From an uncultured Thiohalocapsa sp. (GTDB taxonomy: Bacteria > Pseudomonadota > Gammaproteobacteria > Chromatiales > Chromatiaceae): DNA of 64,000 bases. This document shows positions 37,800-46,592 of the stretch, piece after piece. The stretch is from the NCBI RefSeq assembly GCF_913063425.1, contig NZ_CAJXYK010000005.1, positions 62,001-126,000 of the forward strand, read 5' to 3'. Every line of letters starts with the position of its first letter. The first letter of the stretch is position 1. The translations under genes were made by a program, and so were the position numbers. Under the pieces are notes generated by a model. That model was not told where the DNA came from, did no database searches, and saw only the letters and a list, made by a program, of their open reading frames with translations.

Positions 37800-39428
37800 T
37801 CAAGCCGCGTCCCGGATGGCGAGCCGCCGCCCGGCGAGCCAGACGAGGATCAGCACCGGCACGCCGATGAGGGTGGTGAAGATGAAGAAGCCGGGGTAGC
37901 CGATGCCGTCGACGATGCTGCCGGAGTAGCCGCCGAGGGTCTTGGGCAGCAGGGTCATCAGGGAGCTGAAGATGGCGTATTGGACCGCGGTGAACTGGAC
38001 GTTGGTGAGGCTGGAGAGGAAGGCGACGAAGGCGGCGCTGGCGAGACCCGCGGCGAGGTTGTCGGCGAAGACCGTCGCGTACATGAGCGGCACATTGTGC
38101 CCGGCGTAGGCGAGGCCGACGAAGGCGAGGTTGGTGGCGGCGGAGAGGATGGCGCCGAGCATCAGGATGCGCATGACGCCGAAGCGGGTGGCCAGCAGGC
38201 CGCCCAGAAAGCCGCCGACGATGCTGACGATGACGCCGAAGGTGTTCACGGCCTTGGCGATCTGCGGCTTGGTGAAGCCCAGGTCCTGGTAGAAGACGTT
38301 GGCGATGACGCCGAGCACAATGTCCGAGATCCGGTACAGGCCCACCAGCGCCAGCAGCAGCAGCGCGGTGGCGAGCCCGTAGCGGCGGAAGAAGTCCAGC
38401 ACCGGCGCCACCCAGGTCTCGGCGGCCATGGCGCGGTCCACGGCGCCGAGATTCACCAGCCCCCAGCCCACCAGCCCGGCGAGGCCGATGGCGAGCGCGA
38501 GGCGCACCGCTTCCACCAACAGGGTCACGAAGGCGCCGCCGCCGACGGCCTCCTTGAGCGCCGCGAAGGCGCCGCCGCTTAAGAAAAAGGTGCCGGCGAA
38601 GGCCGCCGCCGCGCACAGAAACACCAGCACCAGCCGCGCATAGGCCGTCGCCGGGTAGGGATAGTCCACCTGGCGATTGCGCACCGGCTCCGGCACCACC
38701 AGGGTCGTCACGATGCCCACCAGCATGGTGCCGGCCATGATGCTGTAGGTGAGGCTCCAGGCCTCGAAGGAGTAATGCTCGGGCGAGGAGAGCAACGCCG
38801 CCGCCAGGAACAGGGCCCCGGCACCGCTGGTGACCATGCCGATGCGGTAGCCGACGATGTAGGCCGCCGAGAGCATGCCCTGAAGCTCGGGCGGCGCGGA
38901 CTCGATGCGGAAGGCGTCGATGCAGATGTCCTGGGTCGCCGCCGAGAAGCCGAGCATCACCGCTGCCAGCGCCATGCGCACCAGGGCGTCCTGCCCCTGC
39001 GCCGGGTCCACGGACGCCATCAACAGGATGGCCGTGACAATGGCCAGCTGCGCCAGCAGCAGCCAGCCGCGCCTGCGGCCCAGCCGCCGCGTCAGCCAGG
39101 GCAGCGGCAGACGGTCCACCAGCGGTGCCCAGACGAACTTGAAGGAATAGCCGAGCGCCGCCCAGCTGAAGAAGGTGACGGCGTTGCGCTCCACCCCCGC
39201 CTCGCGCAGCCACAGCGACAGGGACGAGAAGATCAGCAGCAGCGGGATGCCCGCCGAGAAGCCGAGGAACAGCATGGTCAGGACGCGGCGGTCGCGGAAG
39301 GCGGCGAGCGCCTCGCCCCAGCGGCGCGCGCCTGCGCCCTGTGCCGCTGCGCCCGAGCCCGCAGCGGCCGGGCCCTGTGCGGGGACGGCAGCGGCCTTGG
39401 CGGTGCTGGACTCGGCGGGCTTGCTCAT
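37800..39428 (-). CDS. ampG: AmpG-type muropeptide permease (MFS)
   Basis: A 542-aa MFS transporter that imports GlcNAc-anhydroMurNAc muropeptides for peptidoglycan recycling. Features include 'FLGFSAGIPLLLIFSSLSLWL' in the first helix (AmpG-typical), 'YSFKFVWAPLVDRL', 'GFSAATQDICIDAFRIE' and later 'LYRISDIVLGVIANVFYQDL'. Fourteen or so hydrophobic segments are visible. The first ~35 residues are Ala/Gly-rich, so an internal start is possible. A DUF1343 gene 15 kb away may act in the same pathway. Confidence 0.93.
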   Translation of the reverse strand: MSKPAESSTAKAAAVPAQGPAAAGSGAAAQGAGARRWGEALAAFRDRRVLTMLFLGFSAGIPLLLIFSSLSLWLREAGVERNAVTFFSWAALGYSFKFVWAPLVDRLPLPWLTRRLGRRRGWLLLAQLAIVTAILLMASVDPAQGQDALVRMALAAVMLGFSAATQDICIDAFRIESAPPELQGMLSAAYIVGYRIGMVTSGAGALFLAAALLSSPEHYSFEAWSLTYSIMAGTMLVGIVTTLVVPEPVRNRQVDYPYPATAYARLVLVFLCAAAAFAGTFFLSGGAFAALKEAVGGGAFVTLLVEAVRLALAIGLAGLVGWGLVNLGAVDRAMAAETWVAPVLDFFRRYGLATALLLLALVGLYRISDIVLGVIANVFYQDLGFTKPQIAKAVNTFGVIVSIVGGFLGGLLATRFGVMRILMLGAILSAATNLAFVGLAYAGHNVPLMYATVFADNLAAGLASAAFVAFLSSLTNVQFTAVQYAIFSSLMTLLPKTLGGYSGSIVDGIGYPGFFIFTTLIGVPVLILVWLAGRRLAIRDAA

Positions 39429-39696
39429 GCGCGTGCGGCTCCCCTTCGACGAGCTGGGATCGGGTCGGCGGGCATGCTAACCCGAAACAGCGCCGGGATC
39501 GTTCCCGCGTCCACCTGTTGCGGCTGCGGCGGCGTTGGATCGTCGCCAGGACATGCGCCGCTCGCAGCGCCGCCGACTCGCCCACGCGCCCACCCAGCCG
39601 GTGTCGGTGTGCTGCTGATACCCGAAGCGTTCACAGCGCACGGGTGTACCGCGGGGCCTTGATCAGAATTCCATCCGAACGTGGGCGCACCTGCGT

Positions 39697-39742
39697 AATC
39701 AGGGCTTCCAGCCCTGATTGTGTCAGGCCAGGATGGCCTGAC
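39697..39742. repeat. Pair of perfect hairpins
   Basis: AATCAGGGCT-TCC-AGCCCTGATT (39697-39719, 10-bp arms) and GTCAGGCCA-GGA-TGGCCTGAC (39722-39742, 9-bp arms) stand two bases apart in the 463-base spacer between ampG and the DUF900 gene. Neither has a T-run. The TTCCA-type loop resembles the array at 41248. The rest of the spacer shows no gene. Confidence 0.85.
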
Positions 39743-39891
39743 GACGCAGTCAGCCGCCCGGGTGGTCGAAGTTACGATCAAGGCCAACCGCTGGTAGCGT
39801 AGAATTCCAGCCGTCCCGGGAGCGAAGGCCGGTGACGCCCGCCGACCGCAGCCGTGCCGGCCGGAAACACAGCAGCCGGGGGACAGCGCAG

Positions 39892-41217
39892 ATGCCGCGC
39901 CGAGCAAGCCGATTCACCATCATCGCCATGGTTACACTGCTGGCCGCCACCGGCTGCGCCAGCAAGCCGCGCCAGCTGATGCCGACACCGGTGGTCTACC
40001 AGACGCCGAACGGGGAGCCCGTCATCACGCTGCCCGCAGAGACACGCAGCGCGAGCACCGACGTGGACCTGCTCTACCTCACCGACCGCGGCCCAGAGAC
40101 CAACCCGGAGAGCGATCTGCCCTACGGCCAGGACCGCGCCAAGCGCATCGAGTTCGGCTCCGCCCGGGTGGAGATCGGCCCGGACGTGGCCTGGCCCGTG
40201 CTCGAGCGCGAAAGCCGGCTCGCCCAGCGCACGCGGGACCTGGACCTCTCCCTCGGCCGGGTGCAGCGCCTGGGCGCCTTTCCGGACGAGCCCTATGACA
40301 TCCGCATCGGCCCCGGCGGCGCCCGCTACCGCGACGAAGCCACCCTGGCGCAGCATGTCACCGCCCGCCGGCAATTGCAGGAGGAGGTCCAGCAGCGACT
40401 CGCCCGCTCCCCGCGCAAGGAGGTCATGCTCTACGTCCATGGCTTCAACGAGACCTTCGCGACGTCCGCCTTCACCGCCGCGGAGCTGTGCCATTTCCTC
40501 GGCCGCGAGCCGGTGTGCGCCTTCTTCACCTGGCCCGCGTCGAGCACGGGCAATTTTCTGATCTCCTACACCAGCACCACGGAATCCGCCGACTACGCCC
40601 GCAATCACCTGAAGAAGGTCATCCGCACGCTCGCCACGACACCCGGCGTGGAGCAGGTGCAGCTGCTGGCCCACAGCCGCGGCACCGCGCTGCTGCTGAC
40701 GGCGGTGCGTGAGCTGATGGGCGAGGCCATCGCCGCCGGCAAGGAGCCCGCCGAGGTGCTCAAGGTGGACAACGTCGTGCTCTTCTCGCCGGATATCGAC
40801 GTGCAGGTGACGGCGCAGATGATCACCGCCTTTGCATCCGACCCCGACTTCTTCAGCGTCTGGCCGAGCGGGCGGCTGCCGGACGCCATCCGCGGCCGCC
40901 TGACCATCTACTCATCGCCCAAGGACCGGGCGCTGCTGGTGTCGCGCATCCTGTTCCGCAGCGAGAGCCGGGTGGGCAACCTGCGCTCCGAAGACGTGAC
41001 CCCGGAAGCCCAGCGCTACCTGGACAGGCTCGGCAACATCGACCTCGTCATCTACGAGGGCAAGCTCACGGATGCCTTCGGCCACTCCTACTTCACCACC
41101 AACCCGCAGGTGAGCTCCGACGTGATGCAGCTGCTGCGCTACGACAGACCGCCCGAGGAGCGGGACCTGGTGCAGCGCGGCCCCATCGTCTGGGAGTTCC
41201 CGCGGGCAACACCGTGA
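39892..41217 (+). CDS. DUF900 alpha/beta hydrolase lipoprotein
   Basis: A 441-aa protein of the DUF900 alpha/beta hydrolase group. A lipoprotein signal is visible: a hydrophobic run then 'LLAATGC', with Cys near residue 23. The fold motifs are 'MLYVHGFNETFATSAF' and the nucleophile elbow 'LLAHSRGTALLL'; the His is likely in 'DAFGHSYF'. Natural substrate is unknown; esterase or lipase activity is plausible. I chose ATG 39892 because it leads directly into the signal segment. lgt at 13.7 kb would lipidate it. Confidence 0.85.
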   Translation: MPRRASRFTIIAMVTLLAATGCASKPRQLMPTPVVYQTPNGEPVITLPAETRSASTDVDLLYLTDRGPETNPESDLPYGQDRAKRIEFGSARVEIGPDVAWPVLERESRLAQRTRDLDLSLGRVQRLGAFPDEPYDIRIGPGGARYRDEATLAQHVTARRQLQEEVQQRLARSPRKEVMLYVHGFNETFATSAFTAAELCHFLGREPVCAFFTWPASSTGNFLISYTSTTESADYARNHLKKVIRTLATTPGVEQVQLLAHSRGTALLLTAVRELMGEAIAAGKEPAEVLKVDNVVLFSPDIDVQVTAQMITAFASDPDFFSVWPSGRLPDAIRGRLTIYSSPKDRALLVSRILFRSESRVGNLRSEDVTPEAQRYLDRLGNIDLVIYEGKLTDAFGHSYFTTNPQVSSDVMQLLRYDRPPEERDLVQRGPIVWEFPRATP

Positions 41218-41247
41218 CGCTGCACGGCCACCGCGGTTTCACGCAAC

Positions 41248-41546
41248 CGCACCTGGGGGCGCCGACTTCCAGTCAGCCGCACCTGGGGGCGCCGACTTCC
41301 AGTCGGCCGCACCTGGGGCGCCGACTTCCAGTCAGCCGCACCTGGGGGCGCCGACTTCCAGTCGGCCGCACCTGGGGGCACCGACTTCCAGTCGGCCGCA
41401 CCTGGGGGCGCCGACTTCCATTCAGCCGCACCTGGGGGCGCCGACTTCCATTCAGCCGCACCTGGGGGCGCCGACTTCCAGTCGGCCGCGCCCGGGGGCG
41501 CCGACTTCCAGTCGGCCGCGCCTGGGGGCGCCGACTTCCAGTCGGC
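41248..41546. repeat. Tandem array of ten 30-bp hairpin units
   Basis: Ten consecutive units of the form CGCACCTGGGGGCGCCGACT-TCCAGTCGGC, one of them 29 bases. Each contains GCCGACT-TCC-AGTCGGC, a 7-bp stem with a 3-base loop, although units ending TCAGC or ATTCAGC have weaker stems. Copies differ by 0-4 bases. The array begins about 30 bases after the DUF900 stop. There are no spacers between units. Confidence 0.95.
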
Positions 41547-41547
41547 C

Positions 41548-41582
41548 GCGTCCGCCGCGGGCTCGATGCCCGCGGCGGACGC
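41548..41582. repeat. Perfect 15-bp inverted repeat closing the array
   Basis: GCGTCCGCCGCGGGC, loop TCGAT, GCCCGCGGCGGACGC. It directly follows the tenth array unit and would form a very stable hairpin, but lacks a T-run. Confidence 0.93.
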
Positions 41583-41654
41583 TCACTGAGCGCCTCCCTG
41601 TTCATGCAGCACCGAACCGCAGGGCGACCCTGCAGGGACCGGCATGTTGAACCG

Positions 41655-41731
41655 ACGAAATGCACAAAACACGCGAAAAGGCGCGATTGTGCGGCCTGCT
41701 GCGGCGTTCTCGCGCTTGTTGCGCTTTTCGT
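41655..41731. repeat. Imperfect long inverted repeat of ACGAAA type
   Basis: ACGAAATGCACAAAACACGC (from 41655) and the reverse complement of 41711-41731 match at 16 of 21 positions, with 35 bases between. It resembles the dispersed ACGAAG/CACGAAG intergenic elements seen in many proteobacteria. The remaining spacer (41583-41856) shows no gene. Confidence 0.5.
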
Positions 41732-41856
41732 AGTGCCTTCTCAGAGGCTGCGCAACGGCGCTGCGCGACAGCAAGCGCCAGCACCGACGGCACCTTTGGG
41801 CCGGACCTCGGGCCAACCGGCGACGGCATGACCCACGCACCGCAGTGACCCCGGCA

Positions 41857-43158
41857 TCACACCCAGGGCTTGATGGCGGCGAAGATCGTGATGGGCATGG
41901 CCGGGCGCCAGCCGTCGAAGCGCCCCAGGGGGGCGGCATCGGCCAGCTGCACCCGGGTGAGCTCGCCGCCGATCTCCGCCCGCAGCGCGGCGAGCGCCAC
42001 CTCGCTCTGCATGGTGACGGCATTGGCCACCAGCCGGCCACCGGGGCGCAGCGCGGCCCAGCAGCCCTCGGCGACGCCGGGCGTCGTGAGCCCGCCGCCG
42101 ATGAACACCGCATCCGGTGTCGGCAGGTCGGCGAGCGCCTCCGGCGCGCGGGCCGCAACCACCACCAGCTCCGGCACGCCAAGGGCGGCGGCATTCTGCC
42201 GGATCAGCTCCCGGCGGTGGCCGTCCGGCTCCAGGGCCAGGGCGCGGCAGCCATCCGCCGCACGCATCCACTCGATGCCGATGCTGCCGCAGCCGGCGCC
42301 CACGTCCCACAGCAGCGCGCCGGGCTGAGGCGCGAGGCGGCTCAGGCTCAGCGCGCGCACATCGCGCTTGGTGAGCTGCCCGTCGTGGCGGAAGACATCG
42401 TCCGGCAGCGAGCAGCGCCGCGGTCGCGGCACCCAGCCGGCCGGCGCCCGGCAGTGCAGGGCGATCAGGTTGAGCGGGTCGATATCCGGCCCGGCCCAGT
42501 CATCCGCGCTGGCCTCGAGACGACGCTCCGCGGGCCCGCCAAGCCGCTCGAAGACCGTCATCCGGCTCCCGCCCCAGCCGTCGCCCCGCAGCAGGTTCGC
42601 CAGCAGGCCGGGCGTGCGCGCATCCGCGGAAAGGATCAGAAGCTTGGCGTCGTCCGCCAGATGCAGCCGCACCCGCGCCAGGGCCACCTCCGGCGCCAGC
42701 GGCGGGTCGGCGGAGACGGGCCGGATCAGGGTCATGTCCTGCAGCGGCCAGCCGAGCCGCGCCGCCGCCAGCTGCGCCGAGGACAGCGCCGGCAGCACCA
42801 GATACTCGCCGGCGTCGAGCCGCGCGGCGAGCCTGGCGCCGGCGCCGAACCAGAGGGGGTCGCCGCTTGCGAGCACGCACACGGGCCGCCCGCGCAGCGC
42901 CATGACCCGCTCGAAGGCGAGGTCGAAGGGCTGCGGCCAGGGCTCGCGCCGCTGCGCCCGGCACTGCCCGGTCAAGCACGCCGGCAGCAGGTCCAGATGG
43001 CGGCGGGCACCGAAGACGACCTCGGCGGCGGCGAGGACGGCGCGCGCGGGGTCGCCGAGGCCGTCGAGGCCGTCCTCGCCGATGCCGACGATGCTGAGCC
43101 AGGGCGGGCGCGCGGGACGAGGCCCGGCGGTTGCGGATGATTGCGCATTCATTGACAT
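41857..43158 (-). CDS. cobL: Precorrin-6Y C5,15-methyltransferase (CbiE-CbiT fusion)
   Basis: A 433-aa bifunctional enzyme. The N-terminal CbiE domain ('LSIVGIGEDGLDGL', then 'VCVLASGDPLWFG') methylates C5 and C15. The C-terminal CbiT domain ('DVFRHDGQLTKRDVRALSLS' and the SAM motif 'LLWDVGAGCGSIGIEWM') decarboxylates and methylates. The fused order matches CobL. ATG 43158 or the in-frame ATG 43152 is the start. It diverges from cbiC across a 131-base spacer, in which no cobalamin riboswitch could be recognised. Confidence 0.93.
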   Translation of the reverse strand: MSMNAQSSATAGPRPARPPWLSIVGIGEDGLDGLGDPARAVLAAAEVVFGARRHLDLLPACLTGQCRAQRREPWPQPFDLAFERVMALRGRPVCVLASGDPLWFGAGARLAARLDAGEYLVLPALSSAQLAAARLGWPLQDMTLIRPVSADPPLAPEVALARVRLHLADDAKLLILSADARTPGLLANLLRGDGWGGSRMTVFERLGGPAERRLEASADDWAGPDIDPLNLIALHCRAPAGWVPRPRRCSLPDDVFRHDGQLTKRDVRALSLSRLAPQPGALLWDVGAGCGSIGIEWMRAADGCRALALEPDGHRRELIRQNAAALGVPELVVVAARAPEALADLPTPDAVFIGGGLTTPGVAEGCWAALRPGGRLVANAVTMQSEVALAALRAEIGGELTRVQLADAAPLGRFDGWRPAMPITIFAAIKPWV

Positions 43159-43289
43159 GTGTCCGGCGCTTGAGGGATGACGTACTGGTGGATGCGGACA
43201 CCAGCCGGTACAGTTAGCCGTTTCCGTGCCCGCCGGCGCGGTTCGGGCCCAAGCCCGCTGACCGCGCTGCGCGACCTCCGAAGCCACAG

Positions 43290-43934
43290 ATGCTGCCATA
43301 CAACCGCGACGCCGACGCCATCTACCGCGAGTCCTTCGCCATCATCCGCGCCGAGGCGGACCTGGCGCGCATCCCGCCGGACCTGGAGCACCTCGCGGTG
43401 CGGGTGGCCCACGCCTGCGGCATGCCGGACGTCATCGACGACCTGTTGTTCTCCCCCGGCGCCGGCAGCGCCGGGCGTGCCGCCCTCGGCGCCGGCGCCG
43501 CGCTCCTCTGCGACGGGCGCATGTCCGCCGAGGGCATCACCCGCGCACGGCTGCCGGCGGCGAATCCCGTCATCTGCACCCTGGGCGATGCGCGCGTACC
43601 GGCACTGGCCAAGGCGCTCGGTAACACCCGCACGGCGGCGGCCATGGCGCTGTGGCGGGAGCATCTGGCGGGGGCGGTGGTCGTCATCGGCAACGCGCCG
43701 ACGGCGCTGTTCCGGCTGTTGGAGCTGCTCGACGACGGCGCGCCGCGGCCGGCGCTGATCCTGGGCTTTCCGGTGGGCTTCGTCGGCGCCGCCGAGAGCA
43801 AAGCTGCGCTCGCCGAGGACAGCCGCGGGGTGCCCTATGTCACCCTGCGCGGGCGCCGCGGCGGCAGCGCCATGGCGGCCGCCGCCGTCAATGCCCTGGG
43901 CGTCGAGCAGACCACGGGGCAGCACGTCGCATGA
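43290..43934 (+). CDS. cobH: Precorrin-8X methylmutase
   Basis: A 214-aa enzyme that moves the methyl group from C11 to C12 to give hydrogenobyrinate. Family blocks are '[19 protein letters not shown]', '[20 protein letters not shown]', '[15 protein letters not shown]' and '[20 protein letters not shown]'. Active-site His is in 'VAHACGM'. Its final bases overlap cobI (ATGA), so translation is probably coupled. Also called CbiC in the anaerobic pathway; sequence alone does not decide. Confidence 0.94.
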   Translation: MLPYNRDADAIYRESFAIIRAEADLARIPPDLEHLAVRVAHACGMPDVIDDLLFSPGAGSAGRAALGAGAALLCDGRMSAEGITRARLPAANPVICTLGDARVPALAKALGNTRTAAAMALWREHLAGAVVVIGNAPTALFRLLELLDDGAPRPALILGFPVGFVGAAESKAALAEDSRGVPYVTLRGRRGGSAMAAAAVNALGVEQTTGQHVA

Positions 43935-44752
43935 GCCCGTTCGATTCCCGAGCCGACGCCCTGAGCCATCGCCAATCGGGCGCCACCTCCGGGCGGCATG
44001 CCCGGGGCGGCAGGCCCGCGCAGGCCGTCGGCCGGCTGTTCGGCATCGGTGTGGGTCCCGGCGACCCGGAGCTGCTCACCCTGAAGGCGCTGCGGCTGCT
44101 GCGGGCATCTGCGGTGGTGGCCTACTACGCCGGCCCGAAGAAGCGCGGCAACGCCTACACCACGGTGGCGGAGTATCTGCGCCCGGACCAGATCCTGCTG
44201 CCCCTGGTGTACCCGGTGACGGGCCGCATCCCGGCGCCGCCCTTCGACTACGAGGGCACCATGCGCCGCTTCTACGACAGCGCCGCGGAGCTGGTGGCGG
44301 GCCACCTCGCCGCCGGCCGCGACGTGGCGACGCTGTGCGAGGGGGACCCCTTCTTCTACGGCTCCTTCATGTACCTGCACGACCGGCTCGCCGGGCGCTT
44401 CCGGGCGGAGGTGGTGCCCGGCGTCTGCTCCGTGGTGGCGAGCGCCGCGGCACTCGGCACGCCGCTGGTGTATCGCGACCAGAGCCTGCTGGTGCTCGCC
44501 GGCACCCTGCCGGAGGCGGAGCTTACGCGCCGGCTGCGGGAGGCGGACGCCGCCGCCATCATGAAGCTCGGCAGCAACTTCGAGAAGGTGCGCCGGGTGC
44601 TGGTGCGCCTGGGCCTCGCCGAGCGGGCGCTGTACGTGGAGCGCGCCAGCATGCAGGGCGAGCGCATCCTGCCGCTTGCGGACATCGACCCGGCCACGGT
44701 GCCCTACTTCTCCATGCTGCTGCTGCCCGGCGAGGCGTGGCAGGGCCGGTGA
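43931..44752 (+). CDS. cobI: Precorrin-2 C20-methyltransferase
   Basis: A 273-aa SAM-dependent corrin methyltransferase. After a ~30-residue basic leader comes '[20 protein letters not shown]', the motif of the tetrapyrrole methylase family. '[20 protein letters not shown]' and '[20 protein letters not shown]' support C20 specificity (CobI/CbiL). Its stop overlaps the GTG start of cobJ. Confidence 0.93.
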   Translation: MSPFDSRADALSHRQSGATSGRHARGGRPAQAVGRLFGIGVGPGDPELLTLKALRLLRASAVVAYYAGPKKRGNAYTTVAEYLRPDQILLPLVYPVTGRIPAPPFDYEGTMRRFYDSAAELVAGHLAAGRDVATLCEGDPFFYGSFMYLHDRLAGRFRAEVVPGVCSVVASAAALGTPLVYRDQSLLVLAGTLPEAELTRRLREADAAAIMKLGSNFEKVRRVLVRLGLAERALYVERASMQGERILPLADIDPATVPYFSMLLLPGEAWQGR

Positions 44753-45528
44753 CTGCGGCGGACGCGCGCAGCAGGCCCGGCAGCCTCACCGTCGTCGGCT
44801 TGGGACCAGGTGACACGGCCCATCGCACCCCGGCGGTGAGCGCGGCACTCGCCGCCGCCACCGACCTCCTCGGCTACCGGACCTACCTGGACCTGGCAGG
44901 CCCCTTCAGCGACGGACAGCGGGTGCACGCCTCCGACAACCGCGAGGAGCTGGACCGCGCCCGCCATGCCTTCCAGCTCGCCGCAGGCGGCGCCCGGGTG
45001 GTGCTGGTGTCCTCGGGGGACCCTGGCGTCTTCGCCATGGCCGCCGCCGTGGTGGAGGCGCTGGACAACGCCCGCGACCCCGCCTGGCACGAGGTGGCGC
45101 TCAGCATCCTGCCCGGCGTCTCGGCGGCCCAGGCGGCGGCGGCCCTGGCCGGCGCGCCGCTCGGGCACGACTTCTGCGCCCTGTCCCTATCCGACAACCT
45201 GAAGCCCTGGGCGGAGATCGAGCGCCGCCTGGCCCTGGTCTGTGAGGCGGACCTGGTGCTGGCCCTCTACAACCCCCGCTCCAAGGCCCGGCCGGATCAG
45301 TTCGGACAGGCCCTGCGCGTGATCCGGGCACAGCGGCCGGCGGACACCGTCGTCGTGCTGGGCCGCGACGTCGGGCGCGCGGATGAGTCCCTCACCGTCA
45401 CCACCCTGGCCGAACTGGCGCCGGCGCAGGTGGACATGCGCACCGTCGTCATCGTCGGCTCGTCGCGGACGCGGCGCATCCCGCGTGCGGATGGTGGGTG
45501 CTGGGTCTATACCCCGCGCTTCTACTAG
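44749..45528 (+). CDS. cobJ: Precorrin-3B C17-methyltransferase
   Basis: A 259-aa SAM-dependent ring-contraction methyltransferase. Blocks are '[18 protein letters not shown]', '[20 protein letters not shown]', '[20 protein letters not shown]' and '[13 protein letters not shown]'. The start is GTG 44749, overlapping the cobI TGA (GTGA). It is the last gene of a cobH-cobI-cobJ operon. The GGGCCGAGG hairpin at 45604-45644 lies 75 bases downstream. Confidence 0.94.
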   Translation: MTAADARSRPGSLTVVGLGPGDTAHRTPAVSAALAAATDLLGYRTYLDLAGPFSDGQRVHASDNREELDRARHAFQLAAGGARVVLVSSGDPGVFAMAAAVVEALDNARDPAWHEVALSILPGVSAAQAAAALAGAPLGHDFCALSLSDNLKPWAEIERRLALVCEADLVLALYNPRSKARPDQFGQALRVIRAQRPADTVVVLGRDVGRADESLTVTTLAELAPAQVDMRTVVIVGSSRTRRIPRADGGCWVYTPRFY

Positions 45529-45603
45529 CGAGGCAGAGTCTCAGACCGGCCAGGTCACGGAGCCGCATCCTGCGCAGCTCGCTCGTTGCCGCAACTGAAC
45601 CAG

Positions 45604-45644
45604 AGGGCCGAGGAGGGCTCCCGCGGCCCTTGGCCCTCGGCCCT
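45604..45644. repeat. Perfect 10-bp inverted repeat after cobJ
   Basis: AGGGCCGAGG (45604-45613) and CCTCGGCCCT (45635-45644), with further pairing inside (AGGGC/GCCCT). No T-run. Similar in type to the GGGCTGAGG stem between bchD and bchO. It may end the cob operon. Confidence 0.7.
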
Positions 45645-45684
45645 GTTGCCCGCAAGCCTTGCCGGGGGTGGGGGCAATCGCGGC

Positions 45685-45923
45685 TCAGTCCAGCCCGGCC
45701 GCCTCGAAGATGAGCGGCACCACCACCGGTGTGCCGCCGCGGCGCTGGACGCCGTCGGCGAGCCCCACGGCGGGGTTGATGCCGAACGCCAAGGGCGTGC
45801 CGCCGCCACCGGGCAGACACCCGCGAGGCTGCGCTTGGCGCGCGCCAGGCAGCAGGTCGGCGGCAGCAGCAGCTCGGCGCCCGGGCCGCGGAAGGCCGCC
45901 ATGGCGACGCGGTCCCGACGCAA
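45685..45923 (-). pseudogene. Relic joining a bchD VWA fragment to a bchO 3' end
   Basis: On the minus strand, 'RRDRVAMAAFRGPGAELLLP' and 'RAKRSLAG' match bchD (35852-35960). After a frameshift near 45825 (GCGGGTGTCTGCCC against GCCGGCCTGCCC in bchD) the match continues in another frame as 'PGGGGTPLAFGI' and 'LADGVQRRGGTPVVV'. It then switches to 'LIFEAAG' and stop. The last stretch matches the bchO end (CTGATCTTCGAGGCGGCGGG) at 18 of 20 bases. The simplest reading is a second bchDO copy reduced by deletion. It is not functional. Confidence 0.85.
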
Positions 45924-46035
45924 CCGGGGCGGATTGGCCGGGTTTCCAGCGCTGGGGGGTTGCCGCTATGCGATCTGAGGTACCGCGACCTGCTGCGCTA
46001 AGCTTTGAGGCAAACCCATCAACGACGGGCTGCCG

Positions 46036-46590
46036 ATGGAAGCACTCAAGCTCAAGACCCTGGACGATCTACTCTCCTGGCCGGAAGAGCGCGTCGAGCT
46101 GATCGACGGCGAGATCGTGAAGCGGCCGATGGCGCGCCCGGACCACGGTGTGGTGCAGAGCCGCGCGACCATCGAGCTGGGTCCGCTGGACAGGACCACG
46201 GGCCCCGGCGGCTGGTGGATCATCACCGAGGTGAGCGTCAGCTACGAGCCGCACCAGTGCCCCAGCCACGATATCGCGGGCTGGCGCAAGACGCGGCTGC
46301 CGGAGCGCCCCAGCGGGGTCATCGACCTGCCGCCGGACTGGGTCTGCGAAATCGTCTCCCCCGGGCACGAGCGCAAGGACACGCTCAAGCTCTTCGCGCT
46401 GTTGCAGCGGCACGGCGTGCCCCACTACTGGCTCATCTGGCCGGAGGATCGGGCGCTCATTGCCTACACGCTCGACGGCGATGCCTATCGCGTGGCGCGG
46501 ATGCTGTTCGATGAGCGAAGGGCGCGGATGCCGCCGTTCGAGGAGGTCGAGCTGGACCTTGACTACATCCTGGGCAGCGGCGAGGGGTAG
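46036..46590 (+). CDS. Uma2 family (DUF820) PD-(D/E)XK-like protein
   Basis: A 184-aa Uma2/DUF820 protein with a restriction-endonuclease-like core. The order 'ERVELIDGEIVKRPM', 'PPDWVCEIVSPGHERKDTLK' and 'HGVPHYWLIWPEDRAL' is typical; the Glu in CEIVSP and the downstream Lys are likely catalytic. Function is unknown for most members, which are very abundant in cyanobacteria and some purple sulfur bacteria. It opens the accessory stretch 45.7-49.9 kb. Confidence 0.88.
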   Translation: MEALKLKTLDDLLSWPEERVELIDGEIVKRPMARPDHGVVQSRATIELGPLDRTTGPGGWWIITEVSVSYEPHQCPSHDIAGWRKTRLPERPSGVIDLPPDWVCEIVSPGHERKDTLKLFALLQRHGVPHYWLIWPEDRALIAYTLDGDAYRVARMLFDERRARMPPFEEVELDLDYILGSGEG

Positions 46591-46592
46591 GG

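Noticed and set aside
41248-41546. Regular 30-bp repeats that could suggest a CRISPR array
   Set aside because: Units are contiguous with no unique spacers, and no cas genes are present.
41548-41582. Perfect hairpin as a Rho-independent terminator
   Set aside because: No T-run follows, so it is listed as an inverted repeat instead.
43159-43289. Possible cobalamin riboswitch between the divergent cob genes
   Set aside because: No convincing B12-box or expected length; only 131 bases are available.
45586-45978. Open frame of 130 codons on the plus strand
   Set aside because: Antisense to the bchD-bchO relic; its apparent length comes from that GC-rich remnant.
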